A stretch of 7,534 bases of DNA from Desulfobacteraceae bacterium (GTDB lineage: Bacteria; Desulfobacterota; Desulfobacteria; Desulfobacterales; UBA11574). The stretch spans positions 1 through 7,534 of the forward strand of contig DAOVAE010000047.1 in the NCBI GenBank assembly GCA_030671225.1, in the 5' to 3' direction. Positions 5,635-7,534 of the stretch are shown piece by piece (within the stretch, counting starts at the first letter, position 1; every line of letters begins with the position of its first letter). Both the position numbers and the translations under genes were made by a program. Below the pieces are notes generated by a model. It saw only the letters and a list, made by a program, of their open reading frames with translations, did not search any database and was not told the DNA's origin.

Positions 5635-7410
5635 ATGTACAAAAACTTTTTCAGTTTCAGAGAAAGACCATTTAAGCTCGTGCCTAACCCTGCCTATCTT
5701 TTTCTGAGCAAAAGCCATGAAGAGGTCCTTGCCCATCTTGCCTATGCAGTGATCCAGGGTGACGGTTTTGTGGAAATCACCGGGGAGGTTGGAACCGGCA
5801 AAACTACTCTCTGCCGGGCGTTTCTCGAAAACCTGGATAATAACACAAAAGCTGCTTATATCTTTAATCCAAATCTGAATTCTATACAACTTTTAAAAGC
5901 CATCAATGATGAATTTGGAATCAGCTCGGATGCAGATAATACCAAAGATCTGATCGACACACTGAATTCCTTTCTCATTGCGAAAAAAGCCCAAGGGAAA
6001 AATGTTATCCTTGTTATCGATGAGGCCCAGAACCTGACCACAGAGGTCCTGGAACAGTTGCGCTTACTGTCCAACCTGGAGACAGTCAGAGATAAGCTCC
6101 TGCAAATTATCCTCGTCGGACAACCCGAACTGGGAGAAAAGCTCGGTTCCCATGAACTCAGGCAACTGGGTCAGAGAATAACTTTAAGATGTCAACTTGT
6201 CCCATTAAGTTATAAAGAAGTTAGAGGATACATTCAGCACCGTATCAATGTCGCATCCCGCAAACCTGGGATCCAGTTCAATCGCACTGCCTATAGGGCT
6301 ATTTGTCAATATTCGCGGGGCATTCCCCGATTAATCAATATTATCTGTGACCGGGCGCTTCTAACTGCATTCGTTCTTGATCAACAGACAATCACCGGAA
6401 AGACAGCCATATCCTCCATCCGGGAACTATCTGGAAGGAGCGATATTAAACGCCGCTCTTGGAAGGGAAAAAAAATAATTCTATTTTTCTCCTTATTGTG
6501 CACAGTCATTCTCATGGTTATCGTTTTGCGCCCCAAATTCCTTGACGTTAATGCAATATTCAGTTCATCAAAAAATAAAAGTGTTGATACCTCCCTGCCA
6601 AAGCACTTAAGCCAATCAGAGCATTTAGAAATACCTCCTCCCCCTAACTCTGCGTCCGATTCTAAGCCGATCAAGCTACCAGTCAAGCCACCAGCCAAGG
6701 CACCAGTCAATGTGCCCACGGTAAAGGAGCAGGAAACTGTTATGGAACCTATCCGTGATTTGGGGGATTTACTTAAGAAATTGAACAGATTTTATTCAAG
6801 ACACGCAGCTCTTAAGGTTGCAATGGATTTGTGGGGCACCGAATCTGAAATTAGCCGGTATCCCGAAGGAATCAGTGACGATCAGGCATTTTTCCAGCTA
6901 GCCTCTGAGCAGAACGGTCTTTTGATTCGTCGCATTGAAGGTAGTTTTAACGCGGTAAAAAAATTAAATCTGCCGGCTATTTTAGCGTTTTATCCTCACA
7001 GAGACCTCACCCCCGTATATCTTACGCTCAGTGGAATAGATTACAGGAAAATCACCCTCAGAGGAGGAAAGCAGGATATTTCGATAGAGTTGGACCCGAA
7101 TGATCTAGAATCGTATTGGTCAGGCGTAGCATACATTCCATGGAAAAATTTTCTATCCCTGACTGGTACTATTCCGCTAGATTCTCTAAATGACTCCTTA
7201 ATAACACTGAAGATGCTTTTGCGGGATATTGGATTCAATGAGATTGAAATCAGCCCGTTTTATGATGAAAGAACCCGGCAGGCGATAAAAGAAATCCAAC
7301 GGAAATACGGTATATATGTGGACGGCGTTGTGGGCTCCACAACCAAGATCGCACTGTACAGTGAAAAAAAATTAGAGGGTATTCCTCATATTACAAAGTC
7401 CTCTAATTAG
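5635..7410 (+). CDS. gspA: GspA/ExeA-type AAA+ ATPase with peptidoglycan-binding domain
   Basis: This 591-residue protein resembles ExeA, which with ExeB/GspB binds peptidoglycan and helps the T2SS secretin assemble across the wall. The opening MYKNFFSFRERPFKLVPNP is the family N-terminus. An AAA+ domain follows: Walker A GEVGTGKTT (50-58), Walker B NVILVIDEAQ (123-132), GQPEL (162-166) and the RITLRCQL segment (181-188). One transmembrane helix (about 281-298) follows a basic stretch and places the rest in the periplasm. A proline/lysine-rich linker (about 333-362) leads to a C39-peptidase-like domain (about 395-510) with no cysteine, hence probably inactive. A PG_binding_1-type domain (about 520-576, with YVDGVVGSTTKIAL) is C-terminal. 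AAGGGGG 9 nt before the ATG supports the start. It ends in two consecutive TAG stops and is followed 23 nt later by gspB. Confidence 0.93.
   Translation: MYKNFFSFRERPFKLVPNPAYLFLSKSHEEVLAHLAYAVIQGDGFVEITGEVGTGKTTLCRAFLENLDNNTKAAYIFNPNLNSIQLLKAINDEFGISSDADNTKDLIDTLNSFLIAKKAQGKNVILVIDEAQNLTTEVLEQLRLLSNLETVRDKLLQIILVGQPELGEKLGSHELRQLGQRITLRCQLVPLSYKEVRGYIQHRINVASRKPGIQFNRTAYRAICQYSRGIPRLINIICDRALLTAFVLDQQTITGKTAISSIRELSGRSDIKRRSWKGKKIILFFSLLCTVILMVIVLRPKFLDVNAIFSSSKNKSVDTSLPKHLSQSEHLEIPPPPNSASDSKPIKLPVKPPAKAPVNVPTVKEQETVMEPIRDLGDLLKKLNRFYSRHAALKVAMDLWGTESEISRYPEGISDDQAFFQLASEQNGLLIRRIEGSFNAVKKLNLPAILAFYPHRDLTPVYLTLSGIDYRKITLRGGKQDISIELDPNDLESYWSGVAYIPWKNFLSLTGTIPLDSLNDSLITLKMLLRDIGFNEIEISPFYDERTRQAIKEIQRKYGIYVDGVVGSTTKIALYSEKKLEGIPHITKSSN
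6664..6720 (+). repeat. In-frame 12-bp repeat in the GspA periplasmic linker
   Basis: Three similar 12-bp units (6673-6708), with more divergent flanks at 6664-6672 and 6709-6720, encode a four-residue period, KLPV-KPPA-KAPV-NVPT. The unit is a multiple of three, so gain or loss would only change linker length between the membrane helix and the periplasmic domains. Confidence 0.6.
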
Positions 7411-7433
7411 TAGCTAAAAAGGTCGGCTAAAAA

Positions 7434-7534
7434 TTGAGTTCCATATTAAAAGCCTTAAAAAAAATTGAGCGCGAGTTTCCGGAAAAAAGCGAAATTAGAT
7501 CCTGGCAACAAGAAATAAATACGCAAAAAATCGT
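7434..7534 (+). CDS. gspB: GspB-like T2SS assembly protein, N-terminal fragment
   Basis: A TTG at 7434 opens a frame that runs off the right edge with 33 complete codons, beginning MSSILKALKKIEREFPEK and continuing to SEIRSWQQEINTQKIV. The SSILKALKK(I/L)E start is typical of GspB/ExeB cytoplasmic N-termini, and the position directly after gspA is the usual one. An in-frame TAA two codons before the TTG excludes a longer protein, and no ATG is near. The Shine-Dalgarno is a weak AAGG about 11 nt upstream, so TTG plus weak spacing suggests low or coupled translation. The membrane helix and periplasmic domain lie outside the window, so the name rests on the N-terminus and neighbour. Confidence 0.75.
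   Translation, partial: MSSILKALKKIEREFPEKSEIRSWQQEINTQKI

Overview
The window carries most of a type II secretion system (T2SS) locus. The minus strand reads gspF, gspG, gspH, gspI, gspJ, gspK and the start of gspL, from right to left. A divergent plus-strand unit holds a gspA/exeA-type ATPase followed by the first codons of a gspB-like gene. Moderate base composition, a PilM-like GspL and a GspA/GspB pair beside the pseudopilin genes suggest a Desulfobacterota (former deltaproteobacterial) organism, perhaps a Desulfobacterales relative. This is inference from gene content only; no marker gene is present.

Layout: 1-246 is the 5' part of gspL, preceded by its own perfect-consensus sigma70 promoter (274-302). 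355-1437 gspK and 1440-2201 gspJ are tightly coupled, 2 nt apart. 2324-2770 is gspI, 2863-3375 gspH, 3484-3939 gspG and 4017-5243 gspF. 5244-5634 is a divergent intergenic region with a dispersed repeat near gspF and an extended -10 promoter facing gspA. 5635-7410 is gspA, and 7434 to the end is the start of gspB with a TTG start codon. No gspC, gspD or gspE lies in the window; gspE is missing from its usual place beside gspF.

The proteins fit one machine. GspF is the inner-membrane platform. GspG is the major pseudopilin, GspH/I/J are minor pseudopilins, and GspK is the tip pseudopilin, which lacks Glu+5 as the family does. GspL is the cytoplasmic/inner-membrane linker to the ATPase. GspA, with a presumed GspB partner, binds peptidoglycan and is thought to help the secretin assemble through the wall.

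The unusual material is around the genes. Most gaps in the gspF-L cluster are 77-122 nt, loose for a T2SS operon, and are filled with hairpins and repeats. Degenerate 7-bp tandem repeats (GAACCAG family) have been translated into long leader peptides of both GspI and GspJ, ending a few residues before the prepilin peptidase cleavage site. A second 7-bp array (AGAGGAC family) fills the gspH-gspI gap and supplies the gspI ribosome-binding site. A separate repeat with a 42-bp core (38/42 identical) sits 35-37 nt upstream of both gspF and gspJ, each copy flanked by its own short direct repeats. Together these suggest that minor-pseudopilin expression is either tolerant of repeat invasion or tuned by repeat-length change.
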